Shown here: in pieces, positions 12,166 through 25,216 of the stretch
How the letters are laid out: the number at the start of each line of letters is the position of its first letter
Position numbering within the stretch: the first letter of the stretch is position 1
NCBI GenBank assembly: GCA_040954595.2
Contig: CM082580.2
Coordinates: 11,222,001 to 11,286,000 of the forward strand
Length of the DNA: 64,000 nucleotides
Source: Balanoglossus misakiensis
Lineage: Eukaryota > Hemichordata
Direction: 5' to 3'
Made by a program: the position numbers and the translations under genes
The notes under the pieces: model-generated
What the model was told of the DNA's origin: nothing
What the model saw: only the letters and a program-made list of their open reading frames with translations
Databases searched by the model: none

Positions 12166-14673
12166 CCCTTTTCACCAACCTACCATAGAAAACAAAAGAT
12201 TTCGACTGAACCATGGTGGTGAAAGGGTCGAGACTTGTCACTATGGCAATAGAAAACAACACATTGGCAGACTGTTAACGACCAACTCTGACGTCAGAAC
12301 CTCAGAAAAAACTACATTCATTTGAGAGAATAACTATTGTTAAAGTACATGTAGTTGCTATATGTTATAGTCACGGGTTTATGGTTTATGTAACTTATAG
12401 TGTATAATTATAGACAGTAGAAATGATAATTAGCTGGGAGGGGAATATATTTCGTGAGAAAAATGTGTTTTCGATAACAAGTTTTTAAAACAATTGATAA
12501 CTGAGTACTGATCAGGAAATCGGTTTACTATGGTGCAGGGAATAATACACGCGTGACATTAGACTTGTTCAGGTTTTTTTTTTGGGGGGGGGGGGTAGAA
12601 TTCAATTTTCTTGATACACAATAGAAATAGTTTGCTACAGAATTTCCTTCCGAATATATTAACAAAGTAGGTGGCTGTTTCGCTATAGGGCCTAAATATA
12701 TTATTCACAGGCCTACATTGTTTCAAGCGGGGCATTTTTGACACGGTTTTATGTTATTGATGATTTATTTATGAATATTAATAGTACGAGGTTATTTTGA
12801 CTGCCTTTGAAATTATGGTTACAGAAACAACGGTTATGTCACATGGACAGAGTTTCTCTAGGAATCTGCTTTAATACTACAGTAGACCTACATTTTAAAT
12901 CTAATTTCAATTAAATTGTTCAGTGCGAGGATGCAGCCATATTGGGTTTTATGCGCATTGAGCGCTGGGGCAGTGGCACCGTATTTCTGTACGGTAATAT
13001 GGGTTCTTATATCGCGCACATATGGTTAAATCGTAAAAATAGTGTCACCGTGCACCGTCGCTCCGGCCCCGCTAATATTAGTTCTCTTACCTGTTTTATG
13101 CCATGCGCTCCAGGGTTATGTTTACATCCGGTCCTGCGCATTACGGGTGGTACTCGTTGCGACCGAAAACATGCTTGAAAAAGTCTTTACCCAAACAAAG
13201 CCTAACTACAATGCCACTGGCCATTACGTACTCATAAATTGCCAGCTACATTACAAAATGTTTGTGATGGTTTTATGAAATTCTGGGGGGGGGGGGGGTA
13301 GAGGACTTACCATGCATCACATCGCAAGCATCCACATGGCTGTAATATCCATCCCTGTCACGTCGAAGCTTGTACTCTTTGGTATCTCGCGAAGCATTGC
13401 GTATTCCTCTTGTGAATTGTAAGACGACTGTTCTCGCGTATGGGTTAAACTCCGGGCTGTGAAAATGTCCTGTGATCATAAAGTTCATATCCCTCGAATT
13501 ACTTGCACGCGCCGGTCTTTGTCATAGGCCTATATCACTAAACGGCTGCAGACCTTCATCAAATACCAGTTCATGTGTTCGAAGGGAAAGGCGTGGAATA
13601 TGACGAATGGACGTTGTAAACTCCGTAGTTAGGCGAAACTTAAACTATTCAAGAACTTACACGACACTCAGGTACAACGCGACGGCGAACTTGTCAACGG
13701 CACACGTTATCCTTTCCATATTTCGCGACGACAGACCAGGCAACGCCCAAGACGCCAAGCATCTCGGGATGACCTGAATTCAAAAGGGTCAACTCACTTT
13801 TCAAACAGGTGTACAACAGGTGGGCGGTGGCTATATTCTATGAGGGCGGGACTGCCCCGAATTACGCAGTGGCGGTTGGCAGATAACGAACAAAGGCATT
13901 AATTTGCAAATTGATTTGCATGTATTCTAGACAGACCACATATGTGAAAAATGAGTTGTTGAAACAACCATGCCTTACGACGATTTACATGTGGTTATCG
14001 AGAATCTGAATAATTTAATTTGTTTCTTGCTTGGGAGAAGTGCGGGGAGATAATGTCACTCCTCGTCGATAGAGGGCACAATATCCCTCTGCCACGTGAT
14101 ACAATTCGCTACCGACAACTCGGTGCGTAATTCGTATTGATTTGTAGGCCTGTACGTACATGTGTTTATAAACCATAAAATACTTGAAGGATAAAACATA
14201 AATTACATCTCCAGCAAAGATAGATAGTATACACGCTGCAAAAGAACTAACATACGTTTTGTATGTTTGTAACTGGCGCACATTTAGTAAATAGACCTTC
14301 TACGAGCATCTGTACCGATTATTCATTGATTTCTTTTGAAACACTGGACGAGACCAGTAAGTTTGACACTGGAGTCTTTACCATCATGATTCATATGGAC
14401 AGTGGGTTCACCAGTCTACTCTTAAAGCAGATGTCTAAATTATGCGCCATTACGACATTCGTTGCTGTAGCAACACCCGCGTTCCTCGACCGGGTTCTTA
14501 ACTTTTGACCCAGTGCGCCCGCGCAGAAAGAGACAGTAGCGCTGCCAAAACGTCACAGATTTACTGGAAACGAACGAATTGACGGACTCGAAGCACAACT
14601 GTAGCCCATGTGTCATGTGACTCAGAAAGTCTGATAGTGTAATCTTGGGGGCTGGTCCGAGTCGCAGAGATGG
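12166..14673. other. Gap between lipoxygenase and sphingomyelinase genes
   Basis: Contains the lipoxygenase 3' UTR, a T/G homopolymer tract near 12575–12595 and a G-run near 13286–13298. No gene is convincing. A short minus-strand frame at about 13273–13488 ends near a GTAAGT, but nothing in it is recognisable. Confidence 0.5.
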
Positions 14674-14680
14674 TATAAAA
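14674..14680 (+). promoter_or_regulatory. TATA box of the sphingomyelinase gene
   Basis: TATAAAA lies 129 bases before the start codon at 14809. A transcription start about 30 bases downstream would leave a 5' UTR of roughly 100 bases contiguous with the signal-peptide exon. This is the clearest TATA box in the window and suggests regulated rather than constitutive expression. Confidence 0.6.
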
Positions 14681-14808
14681 AGCAACGGGTTACTTTACTG
14701 CAGTCCAGAGATCATACGAGCTACAAGGACCCCAGAAGCATCAAGTTACGCATTGCTACAGCGGTTAGATTTTACTTCGGACCAGAGACGTGCACTGCAG
14801 CTGAGGAC

Positions 14809-17800
14809 ATGGCTTTGTTGGCAGTCTTTTTCTTCGGAATTATTTCGTCGGCTCTCGGAGGTAAGTTTTTCTCCTTCCTCTGAAAATATGTGACATATAC
14901 ACTGAGTCTGAGAAAGACGGTGAATATTTTTATCGTCGCAGTCTCCACACTATGCTTCTTTTCAAACTACCACTCTGACAGTTTTTCATAGTACACAAAC
15001 TTTGATACTTCCGCTCACATGTCACCTCACCAAGGACGATGCGAAATCTTAGAAGCTTGTTTGATTTGCACTTTTTTCGGTAGTTAAATTGAACAGATGG
15101 AAAACTGCCAAGAAGACTTGCCACGGCTAGACGGCGATACAGTTACGTTTGGTTTTCGGTCACTTCGAGAACTTATAGCGCAATCTTACATACATTATGA
15201 CAGATCTGAAGTTGTAAACTTGACCACTACCGAACCATGAAAACGCCGAATGCTGGGTCCAACTTAACTATCCACGTTAATAACATAGAATATATGTGTA
15301 TTGCAATGTCTTGCATGTTTACGTTTGTACATCTCTTTCTACCAAGCATACAGTAGTAAAGGGGGTCTACAGCAAACGTGGTCTGTGCCACGATCATGAA
15401 ATATACACCGAGTAAACAGAAGGTATTGATAACATCCAGGCACATTTTCCCATCAGCATGACGTCACTTAGTGACCTGAAAAGGTCCTGAAAAACTCGTG
15501 AAAAATTCGAGTCACGAGAACTTTAGAAAAGTTATTTTCAAGTAAAGTCGAAGCACGACAATTTTGTGATATTTAACGACGTAAATAATCGGCCGGCGTA
15601 CTTACGACTGTGTGAAATAAACACACTTTATGCAACAAACATGTCACTAACCCGAGTGTTTAAAAAATGGCATATTTTAACTCGTGTTTGAAAGTGCACT
15701 GCCCTTAAATCTGTCAAATGTCAGGGTGATTTACCTTGACGTTTATGCTTGCATAGATCCATTACGGTCAAGTGACGATCAGTTGCAACATATACTTCCC
15801 ACCAGAGAGAAATAAATAAATAAACTAAAATAGGAAGCGGTTGAAGAGACGGAAAATAAGAGTTTCATAGTACATAGTTCAGAGTACCTATCGTAGTAAA
15901 TTTAGGTACACAATCGTCGGAGTAACTGATAAATAAATGCTAAATTACGACAAATGTTGACAGTTTGTCGTAGAAACCAAGTACATGTATACATATACAC
16001 AGTTACTTGCAAATTATCGCCTGTGTCTGTCCTTATATTCAGATAACTGATGAAATTCGAGGAGAATAAACACACAAATTTCGACCTGCGTAGGCAGATT
16101 GAACCGGTATGGAATTGACATAAACCACGATCTTGTGCATGTTGACCCGCTTGTGTTTATACCAAGAGTGGGCGGACTGAGACGATAGCTATTAGCTGAA
16201 TTAAGCCAATCCACCACAAACAGTTTGGTCGAATACTAAACACATGTCGACTGCATGCATGTAAATCAGGTCAAGTTTATTCCGGTCATCAGGGGTCAGA
16301 CCACTCGTCAGTCGGAATTCAGGACAATAACTGTTGATATTGGTTCGGTCAAAGCTTGAAGTCTGTGACCACTGTGCTTTTCAATTCAAATGAACTTGGC
16401 CAATATTGGCAGCGACGTGGTCGATCGTATTGGTCATTATTGGGTGTGCAAACCACTCAGCACATACACTAGAACCCACGGGAACATGTGGTAGTTTTCT
16501 GATAACTAGAAAGTTCACCAAGCTGTGTTCCATTATCACTGCCTCGAAAAGTGACACATTCTCTGTATCCCTTCGCATCCCTTCTATGTGTGGGTTCTTT
16601 CTTAGTCACTGATTACAGAAATGATACCTGAATCACACCAACCCGCCTGGGGGAAAGCAACGACCGCATAAGTGCTTCCATCAATTTCCTTAAAACGAAA
16701 AAGGGTATAAAGGTTAAACTGTTTGTTGATAAAAACGTGATCTTGGAAGAATTGGCCCTCTTGTCTACTGGTCTGACAACCCGATACTGGTTCGAACGAT
16801 GATGCATACAAAGAGCAGATTTACTGTGAAATGACCAAAATTTACTGTAACTGTCCTTTAGTATGTATTTCATGCATTCAAACCACAAGGAGAGTAAAGT
16901 TCGACAATGGCGATTACAGTTCTAGCATTTTCCTCCTTTTAGGTACTTTGTACGATATCGGGACGGGCCCATTCTGCAACGCCGGACCCGAGGACTGCAC
17001 CGACAGGGGTGACACGTTCGTAGCCTACTTCCAGGACAGCTGCTGGACGGGGAACAAAGTCTGGTGCCAGAGGAGGGACACCGTGGAGGGCCAGCAGTGG
17101 GTGGGTGCGTCGCCGTTCTGCGAGACGACGCCAAGCGACTGCGCCACCCGGTTCATGAAGCACGTGGCGTCGGCGAGATGCGGCGACGGGTCGTGCTGCG
17201 TCACGGGCACCAAGCAACTGTGTGTGCCGGACACCAACGCGAACCCCGTCGCCGTGAGAAACGGCAGGGTCATGCAGGGGGCCCTCAATCTCCAGTTTGA
17301 TGGGACAGCTCCTGCCGGCCAAAAGCCAAAACTCAAAGTCTGGCTGGGTAAGTCTCTATCATGTACTATGCACTTTTGATTTCGGGTCGTGGTTTTATGC
17401 AAATGTTCAATCTTTCATATGATGATTCTTGCACATTTTGTGGCGTATCTGTCGAGAGGATATTGCTGAATTGATGGATGGATGGATTGGTGGGTTAGTT
17501 GGTAGGTGGGTTGTTGAGTGGTTGGTTGGTTGGCTTTGGTTGGATGGGCGGATGGATGGTCCCCGGCATAGTCTTCTAAATCCCTGACACCATTCGTTCT
17601 CTATTTCAGGATCGTCGCCTTTCTGCAATGGCAAGCGCAAAGACTGCGCCTTGTTCGGCATGGAATACGGTGGACGGGACAAGTCTGGCGATGGCGGCAC
17701 CTGCCTGACGGGGAAAAAGGTCATGTGCGTCGTTCCCGAGGCTCCCCCTCTCTGGGCTCCGTCACCTTCGAATATCCTCAAAGTACTGTCGTATAACGTC

Positions 17801-18688
17801 CGCGAATTGGGTTTCATGTACGCACACGACGGACAGAGGGAGCGGACTTGCCAGATCCCGCGTCGGATAGTGCAGGAGTTCGGAGACGTTGATGTCATTG
17901 TACTGCAAGAGGTCTTCATGGGTGGCTGTTTTCCCGACTCGGTATCCCTCGCCGATCTCTTGCGTTACCATGGTTTCCCGTTCATGACCAAGACGGTGGG
18001 CACCCAGGAGTCCGGCGTGGTTGAACACGGCGGAGTCTACATCGCATCTCGCTGGTGGATTCTGGAGCAACACGAAATGATCTTCGAGGCCACGCATTAC
18101 GGAGAGGCGGACGCCTTCGCCGCGAAAGGCGCGATCTACGCCAAAGTGCTGAAGACAGTTAACGGCGAAGACGCGGCCTATCACATCATCGGCACGCACA
18201 TGCAGGCGCAGATCGGCGAAGAACACGACAGAGTGAGGGAGTCGCAGGCCGAAGAAATGAGAAGATTCATGCAAGAACAGAACATCCCGCACGACGAACC
18301 GGTCATCTACGCCGGCGACTTCAACTGCGATATCATCGCGAATCCCACCCACGTGAAGACCGTCTTGGACAACATGGGCGCGGGGATCCCGCAGCGAATC
18401 GGCGGCGTCAAGTCCACGTTCGACCCGAGATCAAACGACATGTTCCAGGATAAGTCTCAGGCGGCAGAGTGGCTGGACTATGTCGTCTACAGCAAGGACA
18501 ACCAAGCGCCGTACGCTGCCACACTGGAAGCCATCAAGCTAACATCTGAGAAACGTTTCTACGTCTGCAAAAGTGGCCCCTTCAAACCTGGGTACATCTT
18601 CCCGAATTCTCCAGTGTGCACGAAGAAACGCAAGGTTCGGCATTTGTCCGATCACTACCCAGTATTGGGCGTGTTCGTTTTCCCGTGA
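14809..18688 (+). CDS. Secreted sphingomyelinase-C-type phosphodiesterase with Cys-rich repeats
   Basis: Exons are 14809–14860, 16943–17347 and 17610–18688, giving 511 aa. Exon 1 encodes a signal peptide (MALLAVFFFGIISSALG). Residues about 20–200 carry three Cys-rich units that start G-x-x-PFC and end in TG-x-K-x-x-C. The C-terminal domain is an endonuclease/exonuclease/phosphatase fold of the Mg2+-dependent sphingomyelinase C type. The expected catalytic set is present: N215 (LSYNVRE), E253 (VLQEVF), H349 (GTHMQ), D389 and N391 (YAGDFNCD), D500 and H501 (SDHYPV). It should hydrolyse sphingomyelin to ceramide and phosphocholine outside the cell, though substrate preference is inferred from the fold. 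This domain type is best known from secreted bacterial enzymes; introns, signal peptide and metazoan-style Cys repeats show a resident animal gene here. Coding sequence is richer in G+C than the flanks. Confidence 0.9.
17472..17557. repeat. (TGGA/TTGG)n low-complexity tract
   Basis: Degenerate GGAT/GGTT tetranucleotide array in the last intron of the sphingomyelinase gene. Confidence 0.8.
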
Positions 18689-18742
18689 AGGATAGGAATA
18701 GAAGAAGCCTGTATTTATATATTTAAGGGTTACCAACCGAAA

Positions 18743-18748
18743 AATAAA
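18743..18748 (+). terminator. Candidate poly(A) signal of the sphingomyelinase gene
   Basis: AATAAA about 55 bases after the stop codon, implying a very short 3' UTR. Confidence 0.5.
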
Positions 18749-20001
18749 ATCTTCCCGAAAAGTTATGTGACATCGATGACAAAAACGTGCCCGAAAGTGT
18801 ACAAACCCACGCATGGTGTGGGAAGCACGATTACGTGCGCCCCCATAAGGCCATGGATAACATACTGTTGTTTTTTTCTTCTACCTGTCATTTCGCGAAA
18901 CTTGCAAAATGCAAGCATTCACAGAAAACCATTGATAAGAAGGAAGAGACTGTGGACAAACATTAAAAGACATGCATAGGGATGGCATTTCATACCAACA
19001 TAATGCAAGCATAAACAAGTGAAAAAATGTGGTGTATGAGACACTCCAGCCAAGATGATGATATTGAATAGGTATTGAACTGTAAAAGTGTGCATATATA
19101 GTATACAGAGGGAAGATTCATGTATGTTTTGAAAACAAACATTGAATGGCAATGGAATTCTTTTCTCAAAATGATTGACGCTACAGGTCTTTTCCTGAAA
19201 TATACATGTATTATTGAATCATTACAATAGAAATCAGTAGCAAGAAATAAAATTAAATATTTACAATCATTCACTATATTACAAATGAAAAATAAATACA
19301 GGGTGACGATGCAAGGAAAAGAAAATTCACACCAAATCGACCTACTTTGGTAATCTTCTAAATGTCTGAAACGTGTAGTGTATGACAGTTTAACGTGTAG
19401 AGATAGCAGTATTTTACTGCTGGGAATGTCACTGATTACATGGCGTAGTCGGTACATACACCCACATAAGGAAATTGTTGTCAGGGGCACATATGGAATT
19501 AGATGGGTGAAGAGTACAGTCAGTGTTCACTGTACAGATCAGCAGAGAAATATCTAAGCATGTGTCAACGCTGACCTACAACATGTAATGGTACCATGAC
19601 CTGGGTATAACTCACTCCCTTTAATTCGTTCGCTGAAGAAGCTGAATTGTTTTCAGATGTGCTCCTGCCCATAACCATACATGGTTGTTTGATCTTCAGT
19701 ACTTGAAAAACAGGGTAATTTGGACGGCATATGAAATAACAGTTCTCTCTGTACACGTGATGAAAGAACTGATTTTCAAACGTTTAAAACACGTTTTACA
19801 GGAACACGCATTCAATATTCCCATTATTTAAATTCTTTTTTGACACTTGATAAATATAGAGCTAGCAGAAAAAGATATGTGCATCAGTAGGACTGTCAGC
19901 AAAGAAGCGCCCTCTCTGGTAAAGACAGCAGCTTACTCTGCACTCGTTTGCCATCACTTCCAACCAAAGGGAACATCGCCCTCTCTTCTTTTGTCATCAG
20001 A
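18749..20001. other. Convergent gap between sphingomyelinase and ankyrin genes
   Basis: Holds the 3' UTR of the minus-strand ankyrin gene (possible ATTAAA signal on the minus strand at 19620–19625). The rest is AT-rich with nothing recognisable. Confidence 0.45.
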
Positions 20002-23000
20002 TTACTTCATACCTGTTTGCCACATTGGTTCAAGGGGTTCCCCAAAGTACCTGGCTGCAAGATCTCTCTTTGGCAGATCAGGATTTGTCATGAACAGCTG
20101 ATCACCTTTTCCCTGTTTGATCAGCATCCTTTCCCGCTTGGCTTTGTTCAGTTCCAGACGTGTTGGCTCTTTCCTGCAGGGAAAGTGGGAAAAGTTAAAA
20201 TATGTATCTTCTTCTACCTCGAATTGGGAGACAATAAACTGTGAAAATGGAAGGGCAGGAGCCTTCCAGTACATTACACCCTTTTGTGTCAAATTTTGAC
20301 ACATTACACCTTTTGGCCCCTCCCTCCAAATTTCCAGCTGCAAGAATAGTACCATTTCTCAACTGATGCTGCTACTTAGTCATTTTAGTGAATAAGAGAA
20401 AAAGATGGAATTTATGGTCCAGGTAAATCATGCAATGCAAACAAGTAACCAACTTACTCATCCTGAAATGTCATGCTGCATGCAAAAGAGGGAATGTGAT
20501 GTGAATGAATTCAACATGCAAGTATCATGAGATATATGGTCTATATGTATTGGTGGGTAGAGGTTGTTGTCTAGCTGTTTATTTTTTTATCATCTGTCAT
20601 CAGAAAATGCAGAGGCATTGTAGGCTAGAATCCCCCCCCCCAAAAAAAAATGCAAACATTAACAAACTTACTCATCAAGGAATGACATGCTGCATGCAAA
20701 TACAGAAAAGTGATGGAAGGTGATGAAAAATTGGTAAATGTCATGGAAAATTCAGAAACCTAAATGAAATCTATGCTAAAGGATGTATACACACAATCGT
20801 CAATCTTGCATTTTTGAATGATCACGTCTACTCTACTCATGTAAGTTTCCAAGAAATTGAACAAAGCATGCGAAAAATAACATTGTAAAGGGGAATCCTG
20901 AAATCTGAGTTCCCCATGAATATAAGAAAACTTTCCACCAACTTACTCATCAATGGGAGGCATACTGCATGCAGTGTGAGGGAGAAAGGGAGAGCAATAA
21001 GAAATGTGGTGTCAGAATCGATGTGAGGTGAACAATTGAACAATGCCATAAGGAGTGACATGCATGAAACGTAACATCAGCCAACACAGCTAAACCATGT
21101 ACCAAGCTTGTCCTGTGAACATCTTTGATCCTTGCACTGACCCTGCACGACACACCCACCACTACTATTTACACGAGATCCACAACAGGCATCATGTGAT
21201 CTTGTTATTGCGAAAACATCACGGACAACAACACATGACAAGAACAACACAAGAATAACACAGACTGCAGAAAGATATGCTCTAACTGTGCTATCTGCTG
21301 TGTTATCAGATCAGATTGTATTTTGAGAGCAATACTCTGAACCTTACACCCAGATATCTGTTTCTCCCAGTCCAAAGATACTGTGTCAAAGTTTTAGTAT
21401 CAAAACCTCTCAATAATTATTGACAAAATCTGAATATCTGTAAATGTCTGGTTCACTGTGACCACAGTAGTTTACAAAACCAATGCTTACTTTGCTGCTG
21501 GCACTGGTGATTTGTATATCACTTGTTTTCTAGTCTTCATACTTTTCTGTACTGTGGTCGGCTGATGCTTCTTCTCCCACTGCAAGACATCAAACTTGTC
21601 CACGCAATGAAGGCACTGGATTTCATTCTTAACTACAGAATTAACAAGAAAAAAAATGTGTTTGAAATAATGGTGTCATTTCGCTGGCATAGCTGCAGGA
21701 CTCCAAATTCTAAAAAAAAAATTAAGAAGCGCCCTCACACATTGATTCAACACTGCTTCTGTTTTGCATGTTCGTTTTCCCACAGCGGGCCAAATGAACA
21801 TCCAATTCTGTAATGTTTATTGTCACATCTCATAATTCATCATTTTTCTATCATGCCATACTCTGCAATGGTATGTGAATAGTATGTACACTGTGATTCA
21901 TCAAAAGCCTCAACCACAAACCTGCTTTGTCGATGACCACAGGATGGCCAAATCTCCTGGCTGTCTCCAATGCTGTTTCGTTTCTATTGTTGAGGATTTC
22001 CATACAAGCATTGTGCTGCAGACAGCAATTGTAGCATTTACCATAGCCCCCAACGGCTGCCATGTGGAGCGGCGTATTTCCTTGGTCTAAAAAGATAGGG
22101 AAAAAATCTTACAAAATTTGCCAATGAAAGGGAGATATCGCAGTCTTATCTTACAAGGACAGGGTTGGTTGGGGGAGGAGAGAAATTCATGAACAAATGA
22201 TGAAAATAATAATGGGGAGTCTTAATAAATACTTACAATCTTGAAGACGTGCATCAGCTCCTTTCTCAAACAGCCAATGTAGACAAGTCATTGCGCCATG
22301 GTGAGCCGCCTAGGAGATTAACAAATTCACAGTTCATATGCATGCGATGTAAATCTTTGAATCCCAGCACTTATGAACGAGGCATTTTCCAAGATTCTTA
22401 AAAGCAATTTCTTAAGAGAATTTTAAATCAGAAAACATCAAAGAGTGCTTTCAAACATGATATGCAATCATACTCTACTCACAGAATGTGCCAGTGTCTT
22501 CCCATTTTTGTCTTTGACGTCCAGCGGAGTACCAGTTTTTATAAGATACCGCAGACATTCAATATGGTCACTGGCAGCAGCGCAGTGAGCAGGGACCTGG
22601 CCAGCGTTATCTGTCTTAGTCATGTCGCAGTCTATCTGAACCAGAAATATTAAACATTCCAGTCCTGCACAGAGAATGAAACAAATGACCATTAAATGGG
22701 GTGATGTGGTGTGTATTTGACAATATTTTTCTTCTCAATCTCAGCAACAGTTTCCCTACCTCCATGTGTGGCTGCATAGTGGGCTGGTTTTTTGCCAACA
22801 TCATCGCCAAGCTCAGTATCAACCCCTCTTTCCGTCAGATGTTCCAGCACCTTGGGATGGTTCCGTTCAGCTGCAAGATGTGCTGGTGTTTTCCCTGCAT
22901 TCTCTTCCAAATTTAAGTCGGCACCTGCAAGTGATTTTTGTACATATTAGAGTTGGTTGGAAGGAGTGGAGAGGGGTCAAGAATCGACATGAAGATGCTA

Positions 23001-25216
23001 AAAACATCACCCTGTTCGTAATTAAATGACCAATCACAAATTCACTGATACTTGTAACATACTTGTAACTAGTACATGTATTCTCATTATTTACCACCAA
23101 CAAGAACACAGAACATGTTTAGCAGAACTACTGAAAGGTGATATCATGATACAAGTCCCCAAAGTCAGCTTGCAGTGTTTCAAATTCACAGTACACTAAT
23201 ACCTTTATCTGCAAGGACAGAGAGACATTCAGCTTCTCCGTGGAATGCTGCCAAGTGAGCGGCGCTTCTGCCGGCTCTGTCGACGGAGTCTATATCCCGA
23301 GTGTAGTCCACCAAGAGCTGAACGATGTCTACGTGGCCACCTGTGCACGCTTGGTGGAGAAGTGTTCTACCGGCAGCGTTGGTCTGTTCCGGGTCTGCAC
23401 CAGACTGAAAAATTCAAATGTGCAGAGATTATGCAAACTTTTGGATTTTCTAACAATAAAAATACATACAAAATACGTAAGGCATCCAACACCATTTACC
23501 TCAATGAGTTCTTTGACTACATCCACTTGTCCATACCCACATGCCCTCTCCAATGCGGTCCGGAATGTGGCGTTCCGTTTGAAGTCCGGATCAACACTTC
23601 CTTGTCTCAGAACTTTCTTGACTTTGTCGGGGTCACCCTTCTCTGCTGCTTCGAGAAGAATTTTTGTGTCATCTGGAAAAAAAATGAGAAGAGAATAAAA
23701 TTTGAATGTTTTTATTCGAGCGATTGAAAATGTATAATTTATGATAATATGACAAGGAGATATTAATTACTATATATCAACAATGCACCCTTTGTCAGTG
23801 ACTGTGTGTGACTGCAAGTACATGTTGAATGCCTAGAATTTAGAAATCCTTCCAGTTCAAGTTGAACAAAAGCCAAAACACTTAAATTATGCAAAGTCCT
23901 GCGAGCAAGAGCTTTGCATGGAAGATGAAAGGAAAGTGAGTGGACTAGTAATTGAGCAGTTAGGTAAGAAGGTTACAGCAAGAGGAAAACTGAATGGGGA
24001 TTGTGATCTCATCATGTTGTGACATGTTTTTTGGTCTGATTACAAGATTTGGGACTATCAAGGGATGGGGTTTAAGAAACAAAGTGGTTCTGTTGAGAGG
24101 GCTACACTTATTGTGAGGAGTGTGTGTTTTAACTTTTATGTAAAGGCATCCTCTGCTGATGTGTTCTTACTACGTGTACTAGTAGTTGCAATTGCCTCTT
24201 GCTTGAACCCAGCTCACCCACAGTTGCACGTGAAAGCTGGCGGAATTCATACATGACCACCAGCTATATTTAGCCGAAGGGACAATCCGTTATACCAGTG
24301 CACTGTACAGGGATGTCACGTACAGGATACCAAATAAGACATGCTGCAAAGTCTGGCATCCACAACTGATACTTGAATTTTGTATGACATACAATCCTTG
24401 TGCAATCAGCACTGTTTTCAAGGCAGAACATGGACAACAAACCACATCCAACAATAGCCCTCTTACAACTGACCTCCTCCAAGCACCTGTTCACATTCCT
24501 GTACATACACAAACTCCAGAGAGAATGGCTCCATGAAAAAAATCTCAGTGTAGCGAACAGTACTTCCATGTACCATTATTACAGTACTTGTGTACATCAC
24601 AATTGTACACATTTGTACTCAACATTTACCTAACTAAAATATCTGGCTGCATCCATTTACCTACCATCCAATGAAGGATGAGTAGAACTTTGCATCACGC
24701 CAACAACAAACCCAGATCAAATATTCCATTACTTATTTTTCATTATCTGTTTATCATTGAAATCCAACTTGATAATATATCGAATTGCCTCAATCACTGA
24801 CCTGTAACCGATACATTCATTTGCAAACTATAATTTCCAAAAGCACTGTGCATTGTTGTTTGTGAGTCCGTCAGTAGCTGTGCAGAGCTGGGGTAAGACG
24901 TGTCTCCAACGTCACGGAGGTCTTTCGTCTGCGGTGACCATGTTATCGTCTTGCTTGGCTTTACTGGGGAGATCAGTCCGATGCTTGACCCTGGAGAGAG
25001 GTTATCCCCGAGTCGCATCTTCTCGCTGAGGGTCATGGATTTCTCTTTCAGCACGGCCGGATTCGTGGACAGCAGGGAACATTTCGTGTCTTCCCGCTCG
25101 GAGACTTCGATGGCCCGCCACTGCGAGATCATGTCCTGGTCGGCAAAATTTTCTCCAGCCGGTGCACTGACGTGCTGCCTTGGTGGTGGTGCTAGTCTCT
25201 GGGTTGTTCGTGGCAT
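20002..25216 (-). CDS. Ankyrin-repeat protein with tandem micro-exons
   Basis: Coding exons, in transcript order on the minus strand: 25216–24802, 23672–23500, 23404–23203, 22924–22760, 22664–22483, 22309–22237, 22086–21922, 21632–21491, three 18-nt micro-exons (20964–20947, 20689–20672, 20475–20458) and 20173–20002. All splice sites and phases fit, giving 580 aa if all are used. A Ser/Thr-rich N-terminal part (about 138 aa) precedes ten consecutive 33-residue ankyrin units (about 140–465; typical AGKTPAHLAAERNH, NGKTLAHSAAHHG, QGNTPLHMAAVGGY), then a Lys/Arg-rich tail. Ankyrin arrays bind other proteins; the partner is unknown. I do not recognise a named vertebrate orthologue. The start at 25216 is the first ATG in frame, but a different frame upstream in the same exon is also open (see findings), so the N-terminus is uncertain. 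Confidence 0.88.
20458..20475 (-). CDS. Micro-exon 3 of the ankyrin gene (18 nt)
   Basis: Flanked on the minus strand by ttgcatgcag and gtaagttggt. It encodes MTFQD in the same phase and also ends GATGA. The splice signals of all three copies are nearly identical, which supports origin by tandem duplication. Confidence 0.75.
   Translation of the reverse strand, partial: HDISG
20672..20689 (-). CDS. Micro-exon 2 of the ankyrin gene (18 nt)
   Basis: Flanked on the minus strand by ttgcatgcag and gtaagtttgt. It encodes MSFLD in the same phase as micro-exon 1 and ends with the same GATGA. Confidence 0.75.
20947..20964 (-). CDS. Micro-exon 1 of the ankyrin gene (18 nt)
   Basis: Flanked on the minus strand by ctgcatgcag and gtaagttggt. 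It completes a codon begun in exon 21491–21632 and encodes N-MPPID, leaving GA for the next exon. Because its length is a multiple of three and its phase is 2–2, it can be included or skipped without shifting the frame. Confidence 0.75.

Noticed and set aside
13273-13488. Minus-strand frame ending at a GTAAGT between the lipoxygenase and sphingomyelinase genes
   Set aside because: It looks mildly protein-like, but I found no acceptor-linked neighbour exon and no family resemblance.
12500-14200. Frequent TAGGCCTA-like words as a sign of a particular clade
   Set aside because: Several occur here and near 2560, but I cannot measure enrichment or tie it securely to one group of animals.
20458-20964. 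CRISPR-like array of short similar segments
   Set aside because: The similarity is confined to 18-nt units and splice signals, spacing is irregular and over 200 bases, and the host is an animal gene; they are micro-exons.
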